A DNA stretch of 59,775 bases from Pseudomonadota bacterium (GTDB lineage Bacteria > Desulfobacterota > Desulfobulbia > Desulfobulbales > CALZHT01), in assembly GCA_018823135.1 (NCBI GenBank), contig JAHJJF010000106.1:1-59775 (forward strand), in the 5' to 3' direction. The notes beneath the pieces are model-generated. The model saw only the letters and a list, made by a program, of their open reading frames with translations, was not told the DNA's origin and ran no database searches. Positions 40,561 through 49,305 of this stretch are shown here, one piece after another. Both the position numbers and the translations under genes were made by a program. The first letter of the stretch is position 1. Every line of letters begins with the position of its first letter.

Positions 40561-43140
40561 TCAAAAGCCGGCAGGACAATCAGCAGGTAACGCCTCGCCG
40601 GTTTGATACTCCTTGCGGAGAGTAAAGAGCAGCCGATCCCAGAAAGATGGCGGTTGCGGGTCGTTGATGTAACGGTTCAGGTCAAAATAACCTGCCTCAA
40701 GCGGGCGGTCCTTCATGAAACGGTCATTGAAAAAGTCCGACATCTCCCAGAAGTCCGGGGCGGATCGTTTGATTCCGAATTTTTCAAAGAAATGTAAAAA
40801 TGATTCCGGGGTGTCATGGGCAGCCCGAAACATTTTGAAAAACTCGGGCGCCTCCTCGAAATTCACCTTGAAAAAAGCATTGGGGTAGCTTCCGACAAAC
40901 CCCTTCACCACATGAATGGTGTTTTTTGCCTCGTCCAATCGCAGGTCTTCACCTTTTATGAACGCGACGTTTTCGTGGTAGCGGTTGAGAATGACGGTGT
41001 AGACAAGGTCTTCACGGTTTTCACGGACAAAGCGAACAAAGGCCACATCGCCCTTGTCGGGCATGGCCCGGACAAAGGTCCCTGCAAGATGGGATATTTT
41101 GCGGAATTCATCGTCCAGATCCTGTTCGGTGGCGATAACCTTTGCCGGGGTGCGGTCCAATTGATCAGCATGGAAGTTTAACGGGTCATACTGGTATCCG
41201 ATATCCTTACGCAGTCGCTGGTCGATAATCTGGGTGAAAAAGGTGTTTTTATACTGCATTGGATCGGTATTATTTCCCGGAAACAGGACCTGGGTGGGGG
41301 TCTCAGCATCGAGCATCACCATATCGTCAAGAACAAAAAGTCTTGAGAAAAAAGTCGGGTACCAGCTCTTCAGGATTTCAGCCCGGCTCTCAGGGGGCAT
41401 GAAGTTCAGTAAAAGGAGCTCGGCTTCCTTTCTCTGGAGATCCATGTAGTTTCTGCCGCCCACCTGTTCTTTGATGTTGCTGAACACATTAAATCCGGCC
41501 ACAAGGTTATAGTAGAGTCTTTCAAACAGAGGGAAATCAATAACCCAGCCGGTGCGGGGAAAGCCGCCCACCGGGCCTGTACTCACCGTGGCGCTGTCAA
41601 AGTGCCGATAAATGGTCAGAAAGGGGTTTGACTCACTGTCATCGCCGGCCCAGACATCTTCCAGTCCAAGGCCATTGGGATATTTTGCTTTATACAGTGC
41701 CGTGCGGTTTAAAATATAGCGGTTCCGGGCAAAGAGATAGGGCACATAAAACAGCCTGTCGTATCGGCCCCTGGCTTCGGTGGGCAGCTTCAGGTAGTCA
41801 ATGTTGGCATTTAAATATTGTGGATCTGCAAGGGAAAGATCAGCATCTGGATCCAGAAATATCACCCAGAAATGGTCATTGATAACATTCAAGGCGAGCT
41901 GTCCTGTGCACACCGGGCCGCGGATAAATGACATAAAGAAATACTGGGAATCATCCAACAGGAATTGATAGCGGGAGCGGGCAGGGATCTGTTGAAATGT
42001 CCTGAAAGGATTTGCTGAACTGTCCGGCTCGTAACTGGGAACAATGATTTCATTGTTTTGCCATTCAGAGTCAAGAAAGAGTTTTCTGTATCGGTCCATC
42101 CGCGTATCATTGAGGCGGTAGAGGATGTGGGTTTTGAATACAATGGTGGAGTGGATTTTCTGGAAGCGGTAATAGAATTGGGGCACGCCCGGGTCATCGT
42201 AGGGTTTGACCGTGGGGATTTCATCAATGGGCGCAGGCCAGGGGGTGCGTGATCGCACCAGGAGAAAATAATCCCCGGGGATTTCATCGAAATGGATATG
42301 GGCCAGAAAGAGATGTTCATAGAGATAACGCGCCGTGGTGATCATTTTGGGTGTTGCCTCGTTGAGGAACTTTTCCCAGCGATTTATCACTTCTTCCCCT
42401 GTTGTACCATTGGACGGGGATTTCATCAGGCGATCTGTTTCCGGATCAGGTCCTTTGGCGCCGGCAGCAAGCCAGGCCCTGAGGGTCTCTTTTTCCTGTT
42501 TACTGATTTCCGGGAATCCGAAAGGCATCCCGGCGTGGGGATTTTTCTTCATGAACTCCTTGAGTTCGCCGTCGGTCTGAGAGCAGGTGAGGTCGCGAGC
42601 TTCAGAGTCGTAGGTCCCTTTGATCTCAGGGTTGCATTCCTTGAGGTCAAGCAGCTGATACATGAAAGAGTTCGGTCCAAGGCTCTGGTCTCCACCGGTC
42701 ACATCGGCAAAACTCTGCTTGCGCCATTCTTCGGTGCTTTTCGCATCAATAAAAAGGCGGGTGGGCTGTAATTCTTGAATCCTGGACGCATTATAGACCC
42801 TTTTCTTGGTGGCGCCGCGGGCAAGGCCTTCAAAGGAGGTCATTTTCAGCTGGCAGGGGGAGTTGTAGCAGGAATGACAGGTAACGCAACGGCGATCGAG
42901 GATGGGCTGAATGTCTTTCTGATACTCGAGGGTTTCGCCTTTGGCTTTGAGAGCCGCAAGTTCCGCTGCAGGAATTTCAGGCTTGATGATTTCCGGTTCC
43001 AGCGAGCTACAGCCGAAGAAGGAAAAAGCAATCAGGATCAAAATGAAGATTTGGACATGCAAAGCAAAAGGTTTATGCCCGTTAGGGTGTATTCCTCTGA
43101 GCAGGTCAATGGCAGCCTTAAATATTTTTTTCATTGGCAT
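40561..43140 (-). CDS. cti: fatty acid cis/trans isomerase (Cti), haem c-containing
   Basis: The 859-residue protein has a lipoprotein-like N-terminus (FILILIAFSFFGC, Cys44) and a haem-binding CVTCHSCYNSPC at about 85-96. Long stretches such as AGMPFGFPEISKQEKETLRA are typical of Cti. In Pseudomonas and Vibrio this periplasmic haem enzyme converts cis to trans unsaturated membrane lipids during solvent or heat stress. The start is weak; an in-frame ATG two codons downstream is possible. It is 133 bases upstream of the 40427 operon on the same strand, which has its own operator. Confidence 0.9.
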   Translation of the reverse strand: MPMKKIFKAAIDLLRGIHPNGHKPFALHVQIFILILIAFSFFGCSSLEPEIIKPEIPAAELAALKAKGETLEYQKDIQPILDRRCVTCHSCYNSPCQLKMTSFEGLARGATKKRVYNASRIQELQPTRLFIDAKSTEEWRKQSFADVTGGDQSLGPNSFMYQLLDLKECNPEIKGTYDSEARDLTCSQTDGELKEFMKKNPHAGMPFGFPEISKQEKETLRAWLAAGAKGPDPETDRLMKSPSNGTTGEEVINRWEKFLNEATPKMITTARYLYEHLFLAHIHFDEIPGDYFLLVRSRTPWPAPIDEIPTVKPYDDPGVPQFYYRFQKIHSTIVFKTHILYRLNDTRMDRYRKLFLDSEWQNNEIIVPSYEPDSSANPFRTFQQIPARSRYQFLLDDSQYFFMSFIRGPVCTGQLALNVINDHFWVIFLDPDADLSLADPQYLNANIDYLKLPTEARGRYDRLFYVPYLFARNRYILNRTALYKAKYPNGLGLEDVWAGDDSESNPFLTIYRHFDSATVSTGPVGGFPRTGWVIDFPLFERLYYNLVAGFNVFSNIKEQVGGRNYMDLQRKEAELLLLNFMPPESRAEILKSWYPTFFSRLFVLDDMVMLDAETPTQVLFPGNNTDPMQYKNTFFTQIIDQRLRKDIGYQYDPLNFHADQLDRTPAKVIATEQDLDDEFRKISHLAGTFVRAMPDKGDVAFVRFVRENREDLVYTVILNRYHENVAFIKGEDLRLDEAKNTIHVVKGFVGSYPNAFFKVNFEEAPEFFKMFRAAHDTPESFLHFFEKFGIKRSAPDFWEMSDFFNDRFMKDRPLEAGYFDLNRYINDPQPPSFWDRLLFTLRKEYQTGEALPADCPAGF

Positions 43141-43311
43141 GTCTGGTTTTCATTTTTGAGGAAGTTTAATAAAATGCATCCGAATTTTTTGATAAGGTTT
43201 TTTAGGTTAACATGCGTTACTTTGTATTTCAAAAAGATCATTGAAAAATGATTTGTTTTGATTGCTTAGGCAAGGTTAATTTGCATTAATTAAAACGAGT
43301 TTTTAGAAATT

Positions 43312-43821
43312 GTGAGCAAACAAAAATTGATAATTGGTGGCAGGGACAGCATTACGGTTACATGTCCTGAATGCCGGCACACCAAAAAAATACCGGTGTA
43401 TAGTCTTATAAAGCGGAGCTTTAAGGCAAGATGTACCTGTGGTAATTTATTTGAGGTTGAAGTTGAGGGCAGAAAGAAATTCAGGAAGAAAACCGAACTG
43501 GATGGGTTTTTCGAAAAATTTCATCACCAGGAAGGTGAAAAGTTTCCTGTGGTACATTGGGAAACAACATTTGTTCACTTTAAAAAGCCGAATTGCCTGA
43601 TTGAGAATATCTCAATGAATGGTATTGGCTTTAAAACATTGGTAGCGCATGAATTATCCGTTAATGATTATGTCCGGCTGAAGACACGTCTGGATGACTC
43701 GGCAAAGACATTAATCGAGAGAAATCTGCTGGTTCGTTTTGTCAGAAATAATTATATCGGCTGCATGGTGCTTGAAAGCGGCGGACAGGACAACAAGCTT
43801 GCCTGGTATATGCTTTCGTAA
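43312..43821 (+). CDS. PilZ-domain protein with N-terminal zinc ribbon
   Basis: The 169-residue product starts at a GTG and has a zinc ribbon (CPECRHTKKIPVYSL ... ARCTCGNLFEVEVE). The PilZ domain follows: RKKFRKKTELDGFF (basic loop) and LIENISMNGIGFK, matching the (D/N)xSxxG c-di-GMP motif. Such proteins bind c-di-GMP and modulate motility, polysaccharide or other outputs. The output partner is not evident. It is divergent from cti and convergent with the sigma-54 regulator gene. Confidence 0.8.
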   Translation: MSKQKLIIGGRDSITVTCPECRHTKKIPVYSLIKRSFKARCTCGNLFEVEVEGRKKFRKKTELDGFFEKFHHQEGEKFPVVHWETTFVHFKKPNCLIENISMNGIGFKTLVAHELSVNDYVRLKTRLDDSAKTLIERNLLVRFVRNNYIGCMVLESGGQDNKLAWYMLS

Positions 43822-43875
43822 AACCTTCCGGCAAAGTTGAAAAGAGCTGAGCGCCCGACAACATCAGGGGTTGTG

Positions 43876-45225
43876 TCAGTTTTCCAGATTGTATTTTTCT
43901 ATTTTCCGGTACAGGGTGCGAAGCCCGATGCCGAGCTTTTTAGCTGTCTTGGTTTTATCGCCGCCGGTTTCATCAAGAACCTGGACAATCGCATTTCTTT
44001 CAAGCTCCTGGAGCAGGCCGCCCTCCATGTCGGTGTCGGCGTCAACGGTTTTGTAGGCGAGGTATTCCGGGATCGACTGGATATCAATTGTGTCCCCTCT
44101 GCTCATGACAACGGCGCTTTCTATGCAGTTAATGAGCTCGCGGATATTTCCCGGCCAACGGTAGTCTTCCATTAATTGCAGAACCTCTTCGGTTATTCCG
44201 GTGATCGGTTTGCCGTGAAAACTTGAAAATTTCTCGATAAAGTTTTCAACCAGCGGCTTGATATCGCCTTTCCGTCTTCTCAGGGGGGGCATTTCCATTT
44301 TCACGACCCGCAGCCGGTAATAAAGATCATCCCTGAATTTCCCTTCCTTGATGAGCTGTTCCAGGTTTCGGTTGGTTGCTGAAATGATCCGCACCTCCAC
44401 CTTGAAGGTCTTTGTGCCGCCAACCCGCTCAAAGGTTTTTTCCTGGAGGAACCGGAGCATTTTGACCTGGATCGACATGGGCATGTCACCGATCTCGTCA
44501 AGAAACAGGGTACCGCCGTCAGCAAGCTCAAACCGCCCCTTTTTGGTGGAGACCGCACCAGTAAACGCCCCTTTTTCATGGCCGAAAAGTTCGGATTCCA
44601 GCACGCCCTCGGCAAAGGCGGTGCAATTCACCTTGATAAACGGCCCATGGGCCACCGGGCTGTTATAATGGATGATATTGGTGATCAGTTCCTTGCCGGT
44701 GCCGGATTCGCCCTCAATGAGCACCGTGGCCCTTGTTGCGGCAACCTGCAAGGCAAGCTCGGTGATTTTTTTCATCTCCACGGAATTGCCAATCAGATTG
44801 AGCTCCGGCTGGCTTTCCTTGATTCGTTTCTTGAGGAAGATATTTTCTTCCTTGAGCCGCTTGTTTTCTAAAGTTTTTTCGATGAGCAGCATGAGGCGGT
44901 CGATGTTGATCGGTTTGGTTATGTAATCATAGGCGCCCAGCTTCATGGCCTGCACCGCGGTCTCGATGGTGCCCTGGCCGGTGATGAAAATGACCGGGTA
45001 AGGATTTTCCCGCTTATTGATTTCTTCAAGAAGTTCGATGCCGGTCATCCCCGGCATATCAAGGTCTGAGAGCACCAGGTCAATCTCTTCTCTGGCAAGC
45101 ACCTTCAAGGCATCCCGGCCGTCCTCGGCAGTAAATGTCGTATAATCATCCTCCAGGGCCATGGACAAAGTCTGCCTGGTTATCTGGTCATCGTCGACCA
45201 CGAGTATCGCTATATTCTTTTCCAT
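43876..45225 (-). CDS. NtrC-family sigma-54-dependent response regulator
   Basis: The 449-residue protein has a receiver (ILVVDDDQIT; phospho-Asp54 in VLSDLDMPGM; FITGQG; YITKPIN), a sigma-54 AAA+ domain with Walker A GESGTGKE, GAFTGA and a normal Walker B FLDEIG, and a Fis-type HTH (GGDKTKTAKKLGIGLRTLYRKI). The ATG at 45225 is preferred over the TTG at 45261. It lies 85 bases downstream of its probable partner kinase on the same strand. Confidence 0.94.
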   Translation of the reverse strand: MEKNIAILVVDDDQITRQTLSMALEDDYTTFTAEDGRDALKVLAREEIDLVLSDLDMPGMTGIELLEEINKRENPYPVIFITGQGTIETAVQAMKLGAYDYITKPINIDRLMLLIEKTLENKRLKEENIFLKKRIKESQPELNLIGNSVEMKKITELALQVAATRATVLIEGESGTGKELITNIIHYNSPVAHGPFIKVNCTAFAEGVLESELFGHEKGAFTGAVSTKKGRFELADGGTLFLDEIGDMPMSIQVKMLRFLQEKTFERVGGTKTFKVEVRIISATNRNLEQLIKEGKFRDDLYYRLRVVKMEMPPLRRRKGDIKPLVENFIEKFSSFHGKPITGITEEVLQLMEDYRWPGNIRELINCIESAVVMSRGDTIDIQSIPEYLAYKTVDADTDMEGGLLQELERNAIVQVLDETGGDKTKTAKKLGIGLRTLYRKIEKYNLEN

Positions 45226-45310
45226 AGTTTTTTTATGTGTCTCGTAATCCTTGGTGGTCAAGGAAGGGGTTTTTCCTTATCGGCCGGGTTGAATGGCTGA
45301 ATCTGGATAT

Positions 45311-46924
45311 TCAACCCTCTTGCTGGAGCTGTTTGTGGTTAAGGTCGAGGGTCGGCAGGACAATTTCAAAAATCGTAAATTCCCCTAATTCGCTGAAGCA
45401 GCTTATCCAGCCCTTCTGGTCTTCAATAATTCTTTGAACAATGGATAAGCCGAACCCCAGGCCCTTTTCCTTTTTAGTGAAGAACGGATCAAAGATTTTT
45501 TCAAGATCTTCCTTGGAAATGCCGGTACCGGTATCAGCAATAGTTGTAATAATGTACTGTTTGGTCTGGTGGGTGCCGATAAACAGCCGGCCGCCGTCCG
45601 GCATCGCCTGGATGGCATTGACGCAGAGATTGAGAATCGCCTGGGTCATCTTCTTGGCATCAATCATCGAAAGACCGTTGTTGTCATCCAGGGAAAGCTC
45701 GATGGCGACGTTGGATTTCTCGGCGTTCTGATTGATCATCTGCGCCACATTGCGGATAACCTCGTTGAGGTCGTTTTCCTTGAGCACCGGCGAGGAAAAC
45801 CGCGCGTATTTGACAAATTCTTCAAGGATTTCATTGATTCTGACAATTTCACTGTCGATGATGGCGGTAACGGCAAGCATGCCGTCTTTGGCGGCATCAT
45901 CCTGCAATTCGCTCTTGTTGATCTTTTTGGTGAGCAGCTGCAGGTTCATATACAGTGAATTGAGCGGCGTCTTGATCTCGTGATTCACCGTGGTGGCGAT
46001 CTGGCCCAGAGTGGCGATTTTTTCCATGCGGATCAGATCGACCTGGGCCTTTCGCAACGATTCGTTTGCCGCCCGCAGTTCCGAGGTCCTTTCCCGGACC
46101 TGGCGTTCCAGTTCCAATTTAAATTCTTCCCGTTGTTTTTCGTGTTTTTCAAGACGTTCGGTCATGACGTTGAAGGAATCATAAAGAGCGCCGATCTCCG
46201 TTGCTGATTTGGTTTGAACGCGGATGGAAAGGTCGCCGTCTGCAACCTTCTGGGTGGCAAAGGCAAGATTTTTTATGGGAAACACCGTGTTCCGGGTAAG
46301 GATGATATAGCCGACAACCGAGGCAAGAATGCCAACCAGGGCTGAGACCAGGTAGAGCAACAGGATGAAGTACATTTTATTATGGGATTCATGGACCAGG
46401 ACATTAATGATTTCAAAATGGATTTTATTAAGTTTAACCGCCTGGTTCTGGATGGCGCTTGCGTGGCGCTCAAGTTTAGAAATAGAGGTTTTGTCAAGTT
46501 TGCCGGTTTCGGAAAACGTTTTGTGGATGGAGTTGATTTCCTTGCGAAGGCCGGCGAAATCTGCAAGCATCTGCTCCAGGATCTTTACCTCTTCTTTATT
46601 GTGAGGTTTGGTGCTTGATTCTTCTTCGGCTTTATAGAGCGACACCTTATTTTCGACGTCGTCGACAATGTTGATTGCATAATCCAGATAGTATTTATCA
46701 ATATTGATGATTGCCTGGTGGATGGCAAAAATCATCTCATGGGTTTTATTGTTGATATCATCGGCGCGGCTCACATTGCTGCTTTCATCCTCAAGCTCGG
46801 TGATATTGTGGACGATGTCTTTGACCATCAGGATACAGACCCCGCCAAGGCTCAAGATCGCAAAGACATTGAGAAAGAAGGCGATGATGATGTAATTTCC
46901 CAGTTTTTTTCTGGCTGGTTGCAT
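45311..46924 (-). CDS. membrane sensor histidine kinase (HAMP), partner of NtrC-type regulator
   Basis: The 537-residue kinase has membrane helices at about 10-35 and 185-210, a helical periplasmic region of about 150 residues (four-helix-bundle style), and a HAMP domain (RNTVFPIKNLAFATQKVADG). A coiled coil leads into the H-box LGQIATTVNHEIKTPLNSL (His315). The ATPase domain has LNLCVNAIQAM, DTGTGIS and GLGFGLSI. With the adjacent sigma-54 regulator it forms a classical two-component pair. The ligand is unknown. Confidence 0.93.
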   Translation of the reverse strand: MQPARKKLGNYIIIAFFLNVFAILSLGGVCILMVKDIVHNITELEDESSNVSRADDINNKTHEMIFAIHQAIINIDKYYLDYAINIVDDVENKVSLYKAEEESSTKPHNKEEVKILEQMLADFAGLRKEINSIHKTFSETGKLDKTSISKLERHASAIQNQAVKLNKIHFEIINVLVHESHNKMYFILLLYLVSALVGILASVVGYIILTRNTVFPIKNLAFATQKVADGDLSIRVQTKSATEIGALYDSFNVMTERLEKHEKQREEFKLELERQVRERTSELRAANESLRKAQVDLIRMEKIATLGQIATTVNHEIKTPLNSLYMNLQLLTKKINKSELQDDAAKDGMLAVTAIIDSEIVRINEILEEFVKYARFSSPVLKENDLNEVIRNVAQMINQNAEKSNVAIELSLDDNNGLSMIDAKKMTQAILNLCVNAIQAMPDGGRLFIGTHQTKQYIITTIADTGTGISKEDLEKIFDPFFTKKEKGLGFGLSIVQRIIEDQKGWISCFSELGEFTIFEIVLPTLDLNHKQLQQEG

Positions 46925-47080
46925 TGCGTGTTTCGAGTGGTCTGTGAGAGTTTTAGTGAGAAGTACCGTATCCGGATGAAGTAAAGGTAAATTATTTTAA
47001 CGGTTTTGGAAAGCCTTCAGTGTTTCAGGCGAATACGGTAATGGAATCGCAAGGCAAATATGTTCGCCGGAAAGTTGATA

Positions 47081-47123
47081 AAAAAACCGCTGCGCCGGTA
47101 TGGAGCCGGGACAGCGGTTTTTT
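47081..47123. terminator. bidirectional rho-independent terminator
   Basis: AAAAAACCGCTG (47081-47092) pairs with CAGCGGTTTTTT (47112-47123). It has T-runs in both directions and serves the small membrane protein genes read on the minus strand. Confidence 0.9.
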
Positions 47124-47221
47124 AGAAGTTATGTGACTGCCGCAGATTATCGGGCGAGGGAAGCATCGTCCTCCTGTTGACGAAGGAGACGCGGTGCCAT
47201 GAGACCGCAGCTTACAAGAGA

Positions 47222-47440
47222 TTACATGCCGGCCAGGGCTGAGAACCATCCTTTGATCATTGCAACCGGTCCGGTGCTGATGGAGGCGCCAACAAAGCAG
47301 GCAACCGCCCAAAGACCCACCAGAGCAGCAACTGAGCTCATGGCAATGAGGCTTCCCTTTGAAATTGAATCGACTCCTGCCTGGGTTCCTTCATTGGCGC
47401 GGATTTTAGCCTGAATTTTGGATTTGATCATCGTGCTCAT
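47222..47440 (-). CDS. small membrane protein, tandem paralogue 3
   Basis: The 72-residue product has a basic N-terminus and the sequence AGVDSISKGSLIAMSS, one membrane helix (VAALVGLWAVACFVGA), then GPVAMIKGWFSALAGM ending at the stop. The same layout occurs in the two upstream genes. GGGAG lies 10-11 bases before the ATG. The function is unknown. The constant ends suggest a homo- or hetero-oligomeric membrane complex. It is the last of the three genes and precedes the bidirectional terminator. Confidence 0.7.
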   Translation of the reverse strand: MSTMIKSKIQAKIRANEGTQAGVDSISKGSLIAMSSVAALVGLWAVACFVGASISTGPVAMIKGWFSALAGM

Positions 47441-47494
47441 GTATAATCTCCCGGTTTTGTGAAATTTATTATTTAAGATTGTGAAAAATCGTTA

Positions 47495-47704
47495 TTACAT
47501 TCCAGCCACTGCCGAGAACCATCCCCTGGCTAATCCTAATGGTCCTGCGGTGAAAGCTGCAGTGATGATACAGGCTACAGCCCAAAGTCCGATCAGTGCT
47601 GAGGCGCTGCCCATGATGGCAATGCTGCCCTTGGTTACTGCGTCGATTCCGGCCTGAGTTGTAATCGCTTCATTTGTCTTGGTTCTTGTTGCTGTGGTAT
47701 TCAT
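47495..47704 (-). CDS. small membrane protein, tandem paralogue 2
   Basis: The 69-residue product has a polar, Thr-rich N-terminus, then AGIDAVTKGSIAIMGSASAL, a helix with LIGLWAVACIITAAF and the C-terminal GLARGWFSAVAGM. It starts at the ATG at 47704, with GGGGG upstream. The GLWAVAC and GWFS motifs match its neighbours. It is read from the same strand in the same putative operon. Confidence 0.7.
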   Translation of the reverse strand: MNTTATRTKTNEAITTQAGIDAVTKGSIAIMGSASALIGLWAVACIITAAFTAGPLGLARGWFSAVAGM

Positions 47705-47745
47705 GGTGTGCCCCCGATATTTTTTTAAAGGTATTGTTTGTTTAA

Positions 47746-47982
47746 TTACATGCCGATGATTGAACTGAACCAGCCGCCGAAGACGCCTGTGGGGCTGCTG
47801 CTGCTCATCATCGCTCCAACAAAGCAGGCAACCGCCCAAAGGCCGATGATTGCGGAAACCGCGCCCATGAGAATGATGCTGCCCTTGGAAACTGCATCGA
47901 TTCCGGATTTTGCGGAATCCGTGGTTTTGGTATTAACGCCTTGCCTGGTGATTGTTTTTGCTGCGGTGTTTTCTGTATTCAT
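47746..47982 (-). CDS. small membrane protein, tandem paralogue 1
   Basis: The 78-residue product is the first of the three: a Thr/Lys-rich N-terminus, SGIDAVSKGSIILMGAVSAI, helix IGLWAVACFVGAMM and C-terminal GVFGGWFSSIIGM. GGAGGG seven bases upstream supports the ATG at 47982; a longer frame to 48054 lacks this. No export signal is present, so the single helix probably anchors it in the inner membrane. Confidence 0.72.
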   Translation of the reverse strand: MNTENTAAKTITRQGVNTKTTDSAKSGIDAVSKGSIILMGAVSAIIGLWAVACFVGAMMSSSSPTGVFGGWFSSIIGM

Positions 47983-48306
47983 TTTCTTTCCCTCCATCTG
48001 GGTCGGATAGTTAGTGTCGCTCTTTGCTTGATTATATTGCCAGAACCGTGCCAACAGTAATATTCCCTTTTATATCAGTGTGTTAAGTTTTTTGCGTGTC
48101 GATCTGACTGCCATAATGACATGGTGTTTTGTCAAAATGGCAAAAAAAAATCCTTCCTGAATTAATCCCGCTGCCTTCAAATGCCAAATCAAATCGACAA
48201 ATTGCCGGTGCTATACCCGTCTGAATTGGAACACGCAGGATTCAGCCGATTATGGATATGACTTTTTGGGAAAGAGGCGAAAAAAAGGAACCGGACGCAT
48301 CGGGGT

Positions 48307-48930
48307 TTATCCGGCAATGATGCCGTGGGCAAAGGTGATGATCGGCCGGATCAGCCTGGGGAGGATTCCGGTATAAAAAAGGATCAGGAGGACAATGAAT
48401 CCGTAGCGATCCACCCGGGCATAGGAGCGGGCAAGACCGTCGGGAAGCAGGCCCATGAGAATCTTGCTGCCGTCAAGGGGCGGGATGGGTACAAGATTGA
48501 AGACGCCGAACATGATATTAATCCAGATGCTTGCCGCAACCATATTCAGCAACGGCCACAGAAAAAAGTTTGGAATCAGCGGTGCGGCAAGACTCAGGAC
48601 TTTTGCGAGAATTGCGCTGGCAATGGCCAGCATGAAATTTGCACCGGGTCCGGCAAGGGAAACCCAGAGCATGTCCTTTCTGGGATTTTTGAAATATATC
48701 GGGTTCACCGGCACCGGCTTGGCCCAGCCGATTTTCATGATGAAAAAACAGATGGTGCCGATGGGGTCCAGATGCTTGAGGGGATTCAAGGTGAGGCGTC
48801 CCTGATTATATGCCGTCGGGTCGCCGAGACGGTAGGCAACGCGCCCGTGGGCGACTTCATGGACTGTGAGGGCGAGCAGAAATGGCGGGGCAAGGATAGT
48901 GAGATCCCTGATAAAATTTTCTATATTCAT
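48307..48930 (-). CDS. M50-family site-2-type membrane metalloprotease
   Basis: The 207-residue integral membrane protein has HEVAH at about 24-28 (zinc and catalytic residues) in the first helix region and NLVPIPPLDGSKIL near the C-terminus, which carries the Asp ligand. It is a short S2P homologue without PDZ domains. Such proteases cleave membrane-embedded regulators such as anti-sigma factors. No substrate candidate is obvious nearby, apart from the three small membrane proteins 325 bases downstream on the same strand. Confidence 0.9.
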   Translation of the reverse strand: MNIENFIRDLTILAPPFLLALTVHEVAHGRVAYRLGDPTAYNQGRLTLNPLKHLDPIGTICFFIMKIGWAKPVPVNPIYFKNPRKDMLWVSLAGPGANFMLAIASAILAKVLSLAAPLIPNFFLWPLLNMVAASIWINIMFGVFNLVPIPPLDGSKILMGLLPDGLARSYARVDRYGFIVLLILFYTGILPRLIRPIITFAHGIIAG

Positions 48931-49305
48931 ATGTTATGGATCCGTATGACCGTTTTGATTTCGTTGATTGGTTAAGGGAAACATGAATTATCGTATGCGG
49001 CTTTTGTGAATTTTGATAAAACCGTAAACAGAGTGATTTCATTTTGCAGCCGTTTTATGATGTTCCGGCTCGGATGCTTCGGCTTTTCCGAACTTCTTCG
49101 CTGGCCGACGAAATCCCGCCTCCCGGAGTCGTTGCTTACCTGCGGGTTCGTCGATGCGTGACTTCCTGTCACGCCCCCTTCGGGCCTGATCGTTTCGAAA
49201 TTCGGGCCGGGCGCAAGTCACCTCCACAGCATAAAATGCCACAGCTTTATGGGGAGCTCATGCCGAAAATGGTGTGGAGCCCCTGTGTTTTTGTTCTTTT
49301 GAAAA
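48931..49305. repeat. GC-rich intergenic segment, repeat-like
   Basis: About 375 bases between the M50 and tRNA-processing genes. From 49050 the composition becomes GC-rich. A perfect hairpin GCGTGAC-N5-GTCACGC lies at 49156-49174, and short palindromes occur nearby (CTCCCGGAG). Open frames run through it in several phases without ribosome sites. It looks like an intergenic repetitive element rather than a gene; copy number cannot be judged here. Confidence 0.35.

Noticed and set aside
47025-47312. Open frame overlapping the third small membrane protein
   Set aside because: It is out of frame with the conserved paralogue and crosses the bidirectional terminator.
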